A stretch of DNA of 64,000 nucleotides from Trichobilharzia regenti (GCA_944472135.2 OX235270.1:132599632-132663631); one strand, 5' to 3'. Positions 43,384 to 54,185 are shown, counted from the stretch's first letter. Numbers and translations: made by a program. The notes: generated by a model not told the origin, from the sequence alone.

Positions 43384-43650
43384 ATTAGTTTTTGTAGGGA
43401 TTTTTTGTTTGATTGGTTGAAGGATTTTATCATGAGCTGACATCAGTTAGAGAACCATTGAAAAACCTGCAAGCATCAGTGTACAGCTGTTTTGTCACCC
43501 TTTCTATGGCAGTCTTCAGTAGTACGCACCCACCGCCAAGGTTCGACCCCAGAACCTTCTGGTTACAGGGTGAGATAGCTCGCAGACCATTCAGCAGCAA
43601 CTGGAACCCAATCCAATGGCCAGCCAGCCCATGAATTCTAACACCTGTCC
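43384..43650 (-). mobile_element. hammerhead SINE, full length, degenerate core
   Basis: The tail side has GTAGGGATTTTTTGTTTGAT and GAGCTGACATCAGTTAGAGA; the B-box complement is GGTTCGACCCCAGAACC; the head ends with TTGGGTTCCAGTTGCTGCTG on the minus strand. The ribozyme region (TTTTGTCACCCTTTCTATGG on the plus strand) no longer has CTGATGA. A tail-only copy in the same orientation follows at 43,797-43,850. Confidence 0.72.
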
Positions 43651-43711
43651 ATTCATGACATGGCGCTACCGCTTCACAATGTCTTCTTCGATGAGTTACT
43701 GCCTCACTTTC

Positions 43712-43748
43712 AACCTGGTGTACCCTACTGGTGAGGGTACACCAGGTT
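43712..43748. repeat. perfect 15-bp hairpin
   Basis: AACCTGGTGTACCCT (43,712-43,726) and AGGGTACACCAGGTT (43,734-43,748) are exact reverse complements around a seven-base loop. Function unknown. It sits between a hammerhead SINE and an isolated SINE tail. Confidence 0.85.
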
Positions 43749-43850
43749 AACCGCCTGAATAGGGCCAGTCGCTAGTGAACATAAGATTAATTTTCGAGTA
43801 TTGGTTTTGTAGGGATTTTTATTTAATCGGTTGGAGGATTTTGTGATGAT

Positions 43851-44211
43851 TTCTACATTTTCAGATTCTACAGTTTCATTAAACTATTATGAGTGGGGAA
43901 TCACTGTAACTGAAAACATGAATGTTTTCTTTTGAATAACAACGAACCATTAACATTTCAAAAGGCGTATATGCAAAAAGAATACTGTTCAAAATATGTG
44001 TGTATGTCATAATGTGTGTAAATATAACAGTAAATTGAAGATCATATTTTCCAAAAGTATGACCATGAATAACAACGAATATGATAGTAACTAATTCTCA
44101 TGATTAATATCCACCTTTGAATTTTATTCAGGCTGATAATAAACATCATATGGATGAATGATAATTGCAAGGGGAAGATTGTTTTTGGAAAATACGTCCC
44201 ACTGAACGATT
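43851..44211. other. no recognised feature
   Basis: Unassigned. Confidence 0.5.
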
Positions 44212-44666
44212 TAATCACAATATCTTTACTTATTTGGATGTTTCAACTAAATTTGCAATTATTATTATTATTATTATCTGTTTTTCTCCTAGACTGTCAT
44301 GTATCGTTGTTCTCACATTTACACATCACATGTTGATTCACTCCCTATTCATTTGTCTTCGTCACTGTTTAGTCTCTAATTTGATACTTCTATTTGTGGT
44401 TGTCCGATACATCGGTAGTGTGTTGTTTTGTGACGTGATTTTGTTTGAGTGAATGAAGGCGATTTCTGACCTTGAAGTGTCTTTGAATAAGCGAGGTCAT
44501 GTAACTCTCGTGGACAGAGTTTTCGATCCCACTGTTTAATACTTAGACTGAAGTGTACAGCTGACTGACGGCCTTGTTGAGTAAATTTTGAATTTCCGAC
44601 GTTAATATTGTTGAGTGAAACTACAGAATCCAGCAACAAATAATCGTCTTTTTCCTGTCCTTGGAA
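44212..44666 (-). repeat. unknown repeat X, copy 2
   Basis: Partner of 29,842-30,292, inverted. The conserved frame occupies 44,376-44,690 on the minus strand, where upstream flanking sequence extends it to 104 codons. Relative to copy 1 a few residues differ (for example NNINVGN against NNNNVRN). Confidence 0.8.
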
Positions 44667-44769
44667 TGTTTGTAACTGTGTGTCTCTCAAGGAAGTTTCA
44701 GAGAGCTACGGAGTAGAACAGTAAGATCGGTTCCCTGAGTTCAGACTGCAACAAGTCGGTTTTGGTCAT

Positions 44770-45010
44770 ATTGTGGCAGTGTGACACAGACAATGTGTGC
44801 CAATCGAGTGTGATTCTCACATATTCCCACAGTTCAATACAACATTAGCAACAGAATACGATGTATATTTGAAGTCATGTTATTTAATGTAAGCCAAAAT
44901 CACACGCTGAGTGATTGGTTAGAGAACATAAAAATGTATATAAGTAAATAGCGGTTTGATCAATTCAAAATATGCCTTGACTTCACTGTTTTGCCTTCTG
45001 TTGTTACAAT
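44770..45010 (+). repeat. LTR-like repeat, family 2, copy 2
   Basis: TGTGGCAGTGTGACACAGAC start, CAATGTGTGCCAATCGAGTG, CACACGCTGAGTGATTGGTT, ATAGCGGTTTGATCAATTC and the TTTTGCCTTCTGTTGTTACA end. Compared with 35.9 kb the middle is about 70 bp shorter. Confidence 0.5.
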
Positions 45011-45281
45011 TTCAGTAATATCACAAACAGGGACAGAAAATAGAGTGGGATGTTATACGGATGTGTGCCAGTATATAGGTCAATTACTATGCCTAATTTA
45101 AGAAATTGAAAAGTTTGTTCATACCAGTTAAATCATAAATAAGAGATATTTCGTAGTCATATTGAGAAGAACTTTTAGTATCCATAAACAAGACATCACT
45201 GTATACGCATGAGCAATTTAGAAGTGGCGTATAAAGTGAAGTGGTAACTAAAATTTGAAATAATTTGATAGATGGTGACTA

Positions 45282-45352
45282 GCAGTGGAATACAGGGTTC
45301 ACATTTCGTCTCACCTGTGACTTGTCAGCTTGATGTGCCTGCATTCCCCAGT
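45282..45352 (-). ncRNA. Smα-type hammerhead remnant
   Basis: The minus strand has GGAATGCAGG (stem I 5'), CTGACAA in place of CTGATGA, a weak stem II with GTC/GAC, GAAA, then CCTGTATTCCACTGC (stem I 3'). Stem I and its distal sequence match the known Smα hammerhead. Core changes at the T and G of CTGATGA predict loss of activity. Confidence 0.55.
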
Positions 45353-45384
45353 CGGTAATAATGTTCTCACTGAGTTGGTTTTCA

Positions 45385-45585
45385 GGTTTCAAGTGTTCTA
45401 GTGGACAGGGCTTTGACGTTTGAAAAGATGGTGGCTGGGTTCAAGCCTCAGTGGGCGGAGGGGGGGCAAGCACCATAAATCACTGGTGAATTCAGTCAGA
45501 CCGGGATGATGAGTCCTAAGAACGAGGAAATAAGCATCCTGAATTCCACTGCTATTCACCATCTCTCAGATGGTTCAGATATCGT
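45385..45585 (+). mobile_element. Smα-like SINE remnant
   Basis: GTTCTAGTGGACAGGGCTTT then GGCTGGGTTCAAGCCTCAGT gives A- and B-box-like regions, followed by the hammerhead remnant at 45,485-45,549 and CACTGCTATTCACCATCTC. This is the closest copy here to the Smα arrangement. It is diverged. Confidence 0.6.
45485..45549 (+). ncRNA. Smα-type hammerhead remnant with stem I
   Basis: GGTGAATTCAG pairs with CTGAATTCCAC as stem I. The core reads ATGATGA (first C changed to A), GTCC begins stem II but its partner is damaged, then GAAA and an ATC cleavage triplet. The core change predicts inactivity. Stem I and flanks follow the published schistosome hammerhead. Confidence 0.6.
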
Positions 45586-45821
45586 CGACGCATCCTCACA
45601 AGCAGTCAACACGTCAGCAGACGCTGAACATTTCTGTTGAATCAGTCAACCGGAAAATCAAAATTGTATTCAGAATAAATAGTAACCAAAATGTTAGGAA
45701 AGACTTATTCGGAGAAATTTGAATTCTGATAAGTTGCAGTTCAGGTTTTCTACGCGCTTGGTTGTGTGAAACTCCGGAATCGAAAAACTAATCAGTCACA
45801 AGGTTAGCGAAACCTTCATGC

Positions 45822-45869
<48 letters not shown>
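45822..45869. repeat. (ATCT)12 microsatellite
   Basis: Twelve uninterrupted tetranucleotide units. Confidence 0.95.
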
Positions 45870-46490
45870 GTCTTTAAATTTAGCTGCTCTTTTTAACCTA
45901 TGGTGAATCAGTGTTCGCCCTGCGACCTTATTTTTGTGTTGGAATAGGTATGTAATACAAAGCATTCATACATTGATATGAGTACACTTGATTGCAAAAT
46001 CAAAACCCAGAAATGTTTGCTGACCACTCATGTGTTTAGCAGAAGAGTCTTTATCTGTGTTGTGAAACTTGTCAAATGCCTTTCTAGTTTTCAGTGACCG
46101 TAATGAAATCTACCTGACAGCTTATTTCTGTTTCCCCTCTACGCACTTTGTACAACCCCTTATATGATTACTTTTTTATTAACAATATAAATAAAGATGA
46201 CTTGTCATTTATGTACATAAAGTTGAAGACTGCTCAAGAAATCCCCCTACAGTCAACAATGTCATCATCAATAAGATAAATTACGAGGTATTAATTATTT
46301 AACAAAAAATATTATTGTTTATGAATGTTTATGTTTACTGCTATTCGTCATTAAAAAAAAGCTACTTATATTACTTGTCATCTAGGCATGTATTTACATG
46401 CATGAAATATTTATACACGTATAAATCATAAGATGTTGTCGATACATAATTCATAAGAATGAATAACGATCCTTTTTTTAGTAATACGTA
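45870..46490. other. no recognised feature
   Basis: Unassigned AT-rich sequence. Confidence 0.5.
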
Positions 46491-46600
46491 GTTGGTTTGA
46501 GGATTTTATCATGAGCTGATACACCAGTTGCAGAAAACCTGATGTGGGTACCGGACAGCTGTTTCATCAGACTAGTTCTTGGGACTCTTCAGCAGCTGCT
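46491..46600 (-). mobile_element. hammerhead-SINE fragment
   Basis: GAGGATTTTATCATGAGCTG (tail complement) and GGACAGCTGTTTCATCAGAC followed by GGGACTCTTCAGC. On the minus strand the ribozyme reads CTGAAGAGTCCC with GAAAC, but stem II is disrupted. No head. Confidence 0.65.
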
Positions 46601-47002
46601 AATGATAGTGAGACCTTCAGTGTCACTGTACTGTCAAAATTTTCTTCTTTGGTCATTGAAGCGATTATACAATTTTAACCCCATGCAATGTGCGTTAGTG
46701 TTCTTTTGGAAAGCAGGTTGTTAAGTGAGTCTGTGATATTCCTAAACCGATGATACCGGTCAATCAAAGTACACTTCAGCCTTATGTAAGAGTAGACTTG
46801 TGGTATATTAGATAACTTTATTTTTTGATATAACACACACAATCTTACATTATTAATTAGTGGATTGTATTACAAGGACGATTTATTACTGCTCATAATT
46901 AATATAAGTGTATTTATAGGGATTCATAAATTCTTTTATATGGCTTTAATCACTGCTGCATCTCTGTGCGGTACATCGAATAAACTTAATTTTTGTTTAT
47001 TA
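46601..47002. other. no recognised feature
   Basis: Unassigned. Confidence 0.5.
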
Positions 47003-47230
47003 ATTTTCCTTCGAATTCTGAGTGAAAAATAGGACTTCAACAGCACATCTCCAATTAGTTCTGTCGTCAGAAGTCCTCTCCAGCTGGCCATATGCTCTCA
47101 TCTCCACCTAATACGATCTTCTCCATGTCACCTATCAGTCTCCTCAGAGTGTGTCTGATTCATCTTCGTCTGCTTCTGTGTTTATTTCAGACCTTCGGCT
47201 GCTGACTGACACACTGAGTGTCATAGTCTC
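47003..47230 (-). mobile_element. RTE-A LINE, 3' end fragment
   Basis: The minus strand contains TGACATGGAGAAGATCGTAT, GGAGATGAGAGCATATGG and the worn tail GAAGTCCTATTTTTCACTCA, colinear with the end of the 15.5-kb copy. Only the last ~200 bp of the element; no open frame. Confidence 0.6.
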
Positions 47231-47984
47231 TTGTTGCTAATCATTTCAGAGTGGGTGCTTAATGACCAATGTTGAACTAGTGAAGGTAGTTGGGGATTTA
47301 AGTCCGGAGTAGGCTGTTGGAAATGTTTTCGGGGACGAGCTCACTAAGCCTCTTAACTCTGGTGCTGAAAATTCGAATTTCCTTCGCTATGCAGATTGCA
47401 GATTATCTAATATAGTTGAACTAAATCTCACTCGAAATCATATCTCACTGAAAGAATTAAATAGTTTATCTGACCAGATAGGTTTCTTCTATTTCTTTTT
47501 GACACTGACTAGCAGTAAAAGAGGATCACATTCCTTTTACACACAGGTCAATCAATTCATTACAGTAAGCTTAACAAAGTATGCTAGAAGGCTAGAGTTA
47601 AGTTCCCAGGATCGGATGAAATAAACTGTTTTAATCATCTCACACACCATACTCAACAAACCGAATTTAAGTAGCATGTTACATTTGATGACAAATCTGT
47701 TCTGGATTGGTTTTATTTTAGAGAATTTCTCAAACTTCAAGGTACATATCTTATCATGCAGTAATATCATCTGGAGACTTAATGGAAATCACTGACGAGC
47801 ACTAGGAGTGAGTTTCATCTTATCTCAGAACTAGAGCAGCAGTGGAATCCAGACAAAATGAGCAGGTCGATGACATCCAAGGGCTAATTACTTCCTACTA
47901 AGGCGGCGTTAACTAAGTGTTTCACACTAAACCTTATGAACGTTGATGTAGAACACAAAAAACACCAAGACTTAAATTGCTATT
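47231..47984. other. no recognised feature
   Basis: Unassigned. Confidence 0.5.
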
Positions 47985-49070
47985 CTCATATTATTAATTC
48001 CTTATGTTTCGAATGGAACATAGTGCCTCGACAACACATCCCTATTTCCTCCTGTTGTCTGCAGTCCTCCTCAACTGACCAAGAGGCTTTCCATATTCAT
48101 TCACCTCGCCCTCGCATGATCGCCTGCATACAATGTTCATCTCGTCAGTCCCTGTTTGGATATGCGTGAGGCGCGATGTCACCTAACTGTTTCCTCAGCG
48201 TGTGGCTGATCGATCTCCATTTGCTTAGAAACATCTTTTGACCATCATTAGTTCATTTTTATACTTTCGTGCTACTGATTCTTTCTCACCTGCCAGTTGA
48301 TCATAGAAGTCTGAAGTAGTCTGATCAAAACGCTGTTCGTGACTCGCTAGATAAGTTTCTGGCACACATGCAAGCAGTGCCTGCCTGACTGACTGACTTA
48401 ACAAGGGTGTTCAAAAGCTACCGTGGAGTGCAGGAGATTTCCACACTTATTCCAGAGTGAAAATGTCTGTCCTGCCTTTCCGATTCTGGTTTTGACACCT
48501 TCATCTGTGTGGCGTGTCTGTAACTGGAACAGTCCTTCTTAGATGAATGGAGGAAGTTACGTCTTTAAAACCTTCTTCCGTTGATAGTGATTGGTGCTTT
48601 TTATTGTCAGTTAGTTGGTTGGTTATCTCCACCATCTCTGTCCTCTGTATATCTACATAAAGTCTTGTATTTACTGCTTATCTTGTCAGCTTCCTGATCT
48701 TCACCTGTAAGTCTTCGAGTTTGTGTAAAATTAAACACAAATCACCCACGAAATCCAGATCTTCTAGCGTCTTCTTATTGGTCCAGCGCATTCTCATCCT
48801 CTCGTCTCCACTGATAGTCACATCATCTAGTCTATTACAATCAGGGATACCATCTGTGATAGTAGGTAGTAGTTTTGTCTGAATCCTGTCTCCGCTTTTA
48901 AAGTATAGCTGAATTTTCCATTGTGGATCACTTGACGTAATCATACAGCTGTTGAAAGAGATTAATAAGGTTTTGAAGTATTCCGTATTGATGAAGTAGT
49001 TTTAAAATTACTTCACGGTCAACTACTTTTCAAAGATGAGGTAGAGCTTTGACTACTTTTACAGACCTAA
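47985..49070 (-). mobile_element. RTE-A LINE, 5'-truncated and decayed
   Basis: From the 5' side: KVVDREVILKLLHQYGI (compare SVDREVIWKLLRYYGV), then the frame at 48,678-48,944 with RMRWTNKKTLEDLDFVGD, LCLILHKLEDLQVK. The catalytic FADD is FVGD, so the first catalytic aspartate is lost. It continues with decayed C-terminal sequence to a tail near 48,000 (ACTATGTTCCATTCG on the minus strand). Inactive. Confidence 0.75.
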
Positions 49071-49160
49071 TAACCAAATATCATAATGCTTAAAAGAGTC
49101 ATTTGGAGGTAAAGCGCAGACTCAACTTAATGTCAGCTTCTAAGAAGAAAACTTCATTGA

Positions 49161-49560
49161 TTACCCGCCAACTGAAGTGTGTGCGCCAACTGATAACCTA
49201 GTTGCACTGACCTCTGCTGTGTGAAGTGTTTGGTATCTAGAAGCTCTTGGTAAACTGTTCGATAATCGATAGCCTATAGAGAAAGACTCTTCAATGCTGG
49301 CTTTGTAGGATTTTTCCACGAGGTGGTCCCGTGTAGAACTGTTAATGGTTTTAGCAGCCTCTTTATTGAACCACACTCGTAGGTGTTTCCAACCACGAAA
49401 AATCAAGTTCCAAGAGCAGTGGTCAGTACAAGTGAATTCACGGAAGCAGTTAAATTGATAGATACAATTAGAAGAGGTAGCTAGCCTAGTCATAACTTCA
49501 TCTCTCACTTTCGGAATCACGACCAGCTGTGTGTAAAATATAAGCTGTAGGTTTTTCCTA
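49161..49560 (-). mobile_element. Penelope-like element, GIY-YIG region, decayed
   Basis: A 119-codon minus-strand frame reads VRDEVMTRLATSSNCIYQFN then WKHLRVWFNKEA and STRDHLVEKSYKASIEESF. NCIYQFNC matches the start of the PLE nuclease domain; YIG is degraded. Same lineage as 36.85-37.25 kb. Confidence 0.65.
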
Positions 49561-49689
49561 GTGTACGTTCGTTGAATCGATTTTCTCCGCTTGTTATTAT
49601 TTCGCTTTGCATGTCACTTGTGAATTATAGTCATATAATATATTGAGGCTTTTTGTTAGTAGATGCAGAGGAATTCTTTTCTACTCTCT

Positions 49690-49974
49690 AGGTCTTGTTT
49701 TTTTTGTGATGAACTTTTCACAGTAGCTGTATTCACTGAACCTGTCGTCTTTAGTCGCATCTTCTGAACAAATAGCTTTGACCCTACAGCTGAGTGCCTT
49801 TATCAAAATTTCTTTTATACCGCAGGAGAACAATGCTATTGATCATATAAATTCATAAACTCAGTGTTACTTCCCTTAATTTATCTGATATTCAGTTTAG
49901 TGTGACATCAGTGCATATTATAACAATCACAGACGTTTTTGAAATGTAAATTATCAATAATAATAATTAATAAT
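49690..49974 (+). repeat. repeat W, copy 4
   Basis: TCTACTCTCTAGGTCTTG, TTTCTTTTATACCGC, CATAAACTCAGTGTTACTT and TATTCAGTTTAGTGTGACAT match 37.27-37.45 kb. As there, it lies beside a minus-strand PLE nuclease remnant of the same lineage. Confidence 0.45.
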
Positions 49975-50211
49975 TTTTCCTTCACGTCCCCCAGTGGAAC
50001 ATAGGGCTTCAAGTTAGTGGCTTGAAGTTTCTGTAGCAGTGTTTAATTTTTACAGGATGGGGTTGCTAGTCTCATACCCAACCTATCCTCTTTACAAGCA
50101 TTATTTCTAGCTTAGCGAGGTACAGGAGTGCGTCGGTGGCCGGGAATCGAACCCCGGACCATGTGCATGGTCGGCGAGCGTCCTAACCGCTGTGCCACCG
50201 ACCCACGCCAA
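49975..50211 (-). mobile_element. SINE-R, near full length
   Basis: On the minus strand: GTCGGTGGCACAGCGGTTAG, GGTCCGGGGTTCGATTCCC, CTCGCTAAGCTAGAAATAAT, ACTGCTACAGAAACTTC and tail GAAGCCCTATGTTCCACTGG. The B box is intact. It abuts an LTR-like repeat whose 5' part is missing. Confidence 0.8.
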
Positions 50212-50425
50212 TGGAATATGATTCTTACATATTCCCCACAGTTCACTACCTAGTTAGCAACAGAATACTACATGTGTATCTTCACATTCTATTTCATGTC
50301 ATTTAAAGTAAACCAAAATCACACGCTCAGTGATTGATTAAAGAACATAAACAGTAGATATATAAAAGCTGTTTGATCACTTAAAAGTATACCTTTGCTT
50401 CCGTGTCTTGCCATCTCTTGTTACA
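50212..50425 (+). repeat. LTR-like repeat, family 2, copy 3, 5'-truncated
   Basis: GCCAATGGAATATGATTCT, CACACGCTCAGTGATTGATT, AAAGCTGTTTGATCACTT and CTTGCCATCTCTTGTTACAA match the other two copies. Its first ~30 bp are replaced by the adjoining SINE. Confidence 0.5.
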
Positions 50426-50750
50426 ATATAACTGTAGAACTTGGTAAAGAGGTCATAAAAAGGAATATTCTTTCTTCATTAATCAATTTTTTTTTAAATT
50501 TCTAGGGCCTCTTTTGGTCGATTCAAAGGCTGCCGTAATCCAGATGTCAATTCCACCTTCAGTGGTACATCACTCATTTCGTGAAGAAACAGCCTACCAG
50601 ATCACGACAGTCTAAGATAATTTCGCTATCAGTATACTATTCATTATTATTATTATTTATTATTAGTGAGTTATCATGCAGCCTAATTCTGTCTTCCCTT
50701 CTCCATCTCTTTTAATAATCGATATTAAACTACGAGGTAACTTCATCATT

Positions 50751-50807
<57 letters not shown>

Positions 50808-51235
50808 GGAATGTTTCGGGTGGATATTTTTAAAGACGCAAAACGAACTAAGCAGGAAAAAAGCCCTTTCGCCCTCCCCCCCCCGCCCTACCCGGTAGAT
50901 TCAAAAGAAAGCAGACAGTGTAAGTTATTCACATCATGCAAGCATAATTAACCGTCAAAGTATTTTCGTGCATTCCAATGAATGATTCACTTCAAAATAA
51001 AATAAAATGCGGAGAAACATAGTTTCATGTTTAGACAAAAACGAATAAAAATGAAGAAAAAAATAAGAATCACGCAAAAACATTGTTGCAATCAATATTT
51101 TAGTAGAGCTGAATAGTAGACATTGAGTACGTTGCTACGATGTAGTGCTGCGGTGGATAAAGCAACTCCCTAAGGATTAAGGCAATTACCATCATTGTTG
51201 AGGAGAAGAAGATTTCCTTTATTCCAATGGAATAT
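50426..51235. other. no gene; (TA)n at 50,754-50,803
   Basis: An uninterrupted 50-bp TA tract, a C run near 50,875-50,884 and a degenerate PLE-end-like piece near 50,430-50,510. The 91-codon frame here is made partly by the TA tract. Confidence 0.55.
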
Positions 51236-51340
51236 TTTTGGGGATCTGAATAATTCTAGTGCACATTGAAAACCTGGGAAAACTAGACAACTTTTTCTCT
51301 CAATTTGGTATTCATCAGTGGTACACACACATGCGCATGC
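51236..51340 (-). mobile_element. hammerhead-SINE fragment, degenerate
   Basis: AAAACCTGGGAAAACTAGAC and TTGGTATTCATCAGTGGTAC: the minus strand has CTGATGA, but the rest of the core is lost. Confidence 0.5.
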
Positions 51341-51960
51341 AGAGGAATAGATGAAGGATATGACTCACGACATTTGGGTTTCAAGAGATCCAATACTAAC
51401 CGACTGTTCTCAAGTGACTAGCTTTGAGGTGGTTTTCTTATGGTTATCGGTGGAAGTACTTAGTTGCAGTGACCTTATATTGCGAATCGTTCGTAGCTCA
51501 AAGTCATAGGGATTTGATTCTGACTATGTCACTGAATGCCAGAATGTTTTATTTGGAAGCTAATGGCACTAGAGCTTGATTCTTTATAAAAAGTGGTTCT
51601 CATTGCTAAATATTCTGCAACAAGAATGAAACAGCTGTCATCAGATAAGCTTAGTTCTTCCGGATGATGCGGAGTGGTGAGTAAGTCACCATTTGGAATG
51701 AAAATGTCTTTCAGAAGCATGGGGCATCCCTTTCATTTATGACTGTGCTGAATAGCTTTCAAAGTAGTCATTAACTAATTCTTAAAGTAAACTCTTAATT
51801 AGTTAGACAGATACATGTGCACTTTAATGGATATTGTTTGTCTGAATGAGACTGCTTACTTGGAATTCGTAACAGGTAACTACTGGCCTGAATCACCTTA
51901 GCGGTGATGAGATAATCTGACTTTAAGAATGGTTTGTGGATAAATTAGCAAAGGACTGTC
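51341..51960. other. no recognised feature
   Basis: Unassigned. Confidence 0.5.
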
Positions 51961-51964
51961 CTTT

Positions 51965-52190
51965 ACTGGTGACATGGTGAGCAAGGTCTGTCTGGAAATA
52001 AACCAATCAGAATTGGCCTAGGTAAAATAACGCCTACTATGTTATCAGTCATGATAATATACTAATTGACATATCTTTTGTGTTATTTTATATTCTGTAA
52101 AATATACTTTTCGGCCAACGTCGTTGTTTATGGTTCTGGCTTTACAAGATCCAGCTGAAGAATAAACAGTTCAACCGGGACTAGCAGCTA
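51965..52190 (+). repeat. repeat V, copy 2 (no SINE)
   Basis: Matches the flanks of the SINE at 23.7 kb and runs continuously through the equivalent insertion region, so it resembles the pre-insertion state. Identity is moderate. Confidence 0.6.
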
Positions 52191-52257
52191 TGTCCAACTC
52201 CTATCTCGATTACAATGATAGTGTGAAGTACAGATGTGGTGATATCATAACAGAAAA

Positions 52258-52905
52258 TAACTGTACTGTCAACTTCATTTATATTTTGATTAGACAGCCA
52301 GAAGAGGGACAGATATGGACACTACGTGTTGGGAAAGTGGGAATTAGGGATATATATATGTATTCCCAGGGAGACTATAAACATTACGAGAAATAATTAT
52401 AGATATGTCCACATCCATTTTAATAAATGGGGGAATAAATAAGACAAAACAAAAATTATGAAAAACAATAAATGTGCTAATGAATTTATAGCATAAATTT
52501 ATTGGTTTCTCTTGTGGTGGTGTTTCTTCATCAGCCTTCGAAAAAAGATAGAGGATCGTTCATTGCCTAAGATTATTTCATTTTTTCTGAAGACGTAGAT
52601 GCATTCTTATGAATGCTACTTGGTTGATGTTTGCTGGTAGAATTCAGGATGTGTATTTCATGTGAATTACGACTCGTCAAGTGAAGGTATATGAGTCCTG
52701 AGTGAGTGTTGGTGACGCTAGTGACTGAGAAAGGAACACAGCAGGCATTGTTTCGAATGACAAGTGATACTCTGGTTATCGTGAACCTTCGGCTTATAAA
52801 ACTGACTATTTTGTGTTTCAACTGACGAGTACTGGGTCCGAGTTTCCTTAAGGAACATCGCCATTCTCTGTGGATGTAGATGATTCTATTCAGTGCATCT
52901 TAAAC
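52258..52905 (-). repeat. unknown repeat Z, copy 2
   Basis: Partner of 17,949-18,606, inverted; contains the conserved 82-codon frame at 52,573-52,821. Directly to its right, CACGACGAAACGTGCATCCA and AGATTCC resemble the 3' half of a Smα hammerhead, but the CTGATGA half is not recognisable. Confidence 0.75.
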
Positions 52906-53039
52906 ACGACGAAACGTGCATCCAAGATTCCTTTTTTAGAGTAAATAAGGTCATCTTTATCTCGACGTATTGTCTAAGCATGTGAACTTTGGGCTGACAT
53001 GCCGACAGATACTCAGCTTTTCAGTGCAATGTAATTTAT

Positions 53040-54185
53040 TATTATTGTTTCCTTAAGTTCTCAGTGGGAAATGTGGATTCAGTAGAACAACTTCATTTTG
53101 TCCTATTCTCTGAAGTCCTCTGTAGCTGGCCCCATGATTGCCCATAGTCTCTGATCTCTCCCATATCACGCTCGAACCGACGCTCATCTCGTCATTTCCC
53201 ACTCGGATTCTGCTGAAGCAAGTGCCTACGTGGGTCTGCATGTCACCCAACAGTCTTCTCAATGCGTGTCCGATCTGTATCCACTTTCTTCGGAATATTT
53301 ACTGGACATGTTCTTGGTTGGTCAGTTCTCAGAGTTTATTCTCGCTAATTCTTCCTCACCGGCCATCTAATCTTCACTATGGTATCATTGAAGGCAGTTG
53401 TTCATAAAAGCCTGAAGCAGCCGGTTGAAAATACTTTTCGTAACTCTCCAGACAAGTTTCTGGCGCATATGCAAGCAGTGACTGACTTAACATGGTTGTC
53501 CAAAATCTGAATCATCTTCTTTGTGCTGTGAAGTGCAGAAGATTTCTACACTCATTCCAGAGTGATAAATGTCTATCTTTCAAATTTCTTCCGTTGATTG
53601 TAATTGGTGTTCGTTATTGTTAGTTGGTTGGTTATCTTCAATACCTCCGTCTTGTCTATGTTCACTCGAAGTTCTCTTCTGCCTGCTAACTTATTCTGCT
53701 AACTTACTGGTTTTGACTTGTTAGTCTTTGATTTTGTGTGACATCAAACATAAATCATCCGCGCGCGAAATCCAGGTCTCCTAGGTTCTTCACGTCGGTC
53801 CAGGATATCCCTGTCTTCTCGTTTCCCACTGTCTGACGCATAATCCAGTCACTCCACCACAATTAGGAATATCATTGGTGATAATAAGCGACGCCCTCGT
53901 CTGACTCCTGTGTTTACTCCAAACGCCTCGCTGAGTCTTCCGTTGTGGATCACTTGGCAGGTGCCGTTGTCGTACAGCTGTTGAATAAGGTTGATGAATA
54001 TTTGGGGTACGCCATAGTACTCGAGTAATTTCCAAATTACTTCACGATCAACGCTGTCGAAGGCCTTCTCGAAGTCTATAAAGTTGAGGTAGAGGTTTGA
54101 TCGCCATTCCATGCTTTGTTCTGTAATGATGATGCTTCGTAGAGTTGCAATTTGGTCAGAACATGATTTGCCTGACATCAGACTC
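53040..54185 (-). mobile_element. RTE-A LINE, 5'-truncated
   Basis: From the 5' end: SGKSCSDQIATLRSI, YLNFIDFEKAFDSVDREVIW (motif A intact), KLLEYYGVPQIFINLIQQLY, CQVIHNGRLSEAFGVNTGVR, then LLSPMIFLI. Downstream frames are broken. The 3' tail near 53,045-53,090 on the minus strand is a worn CCCACTGAGAACTTAAGG followed by AAACAATAATAATAA. The first part (53,849-54,295) is an open 148-codon frame whose N-terminal residues are flanking sequence. Confidence 0.8.
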
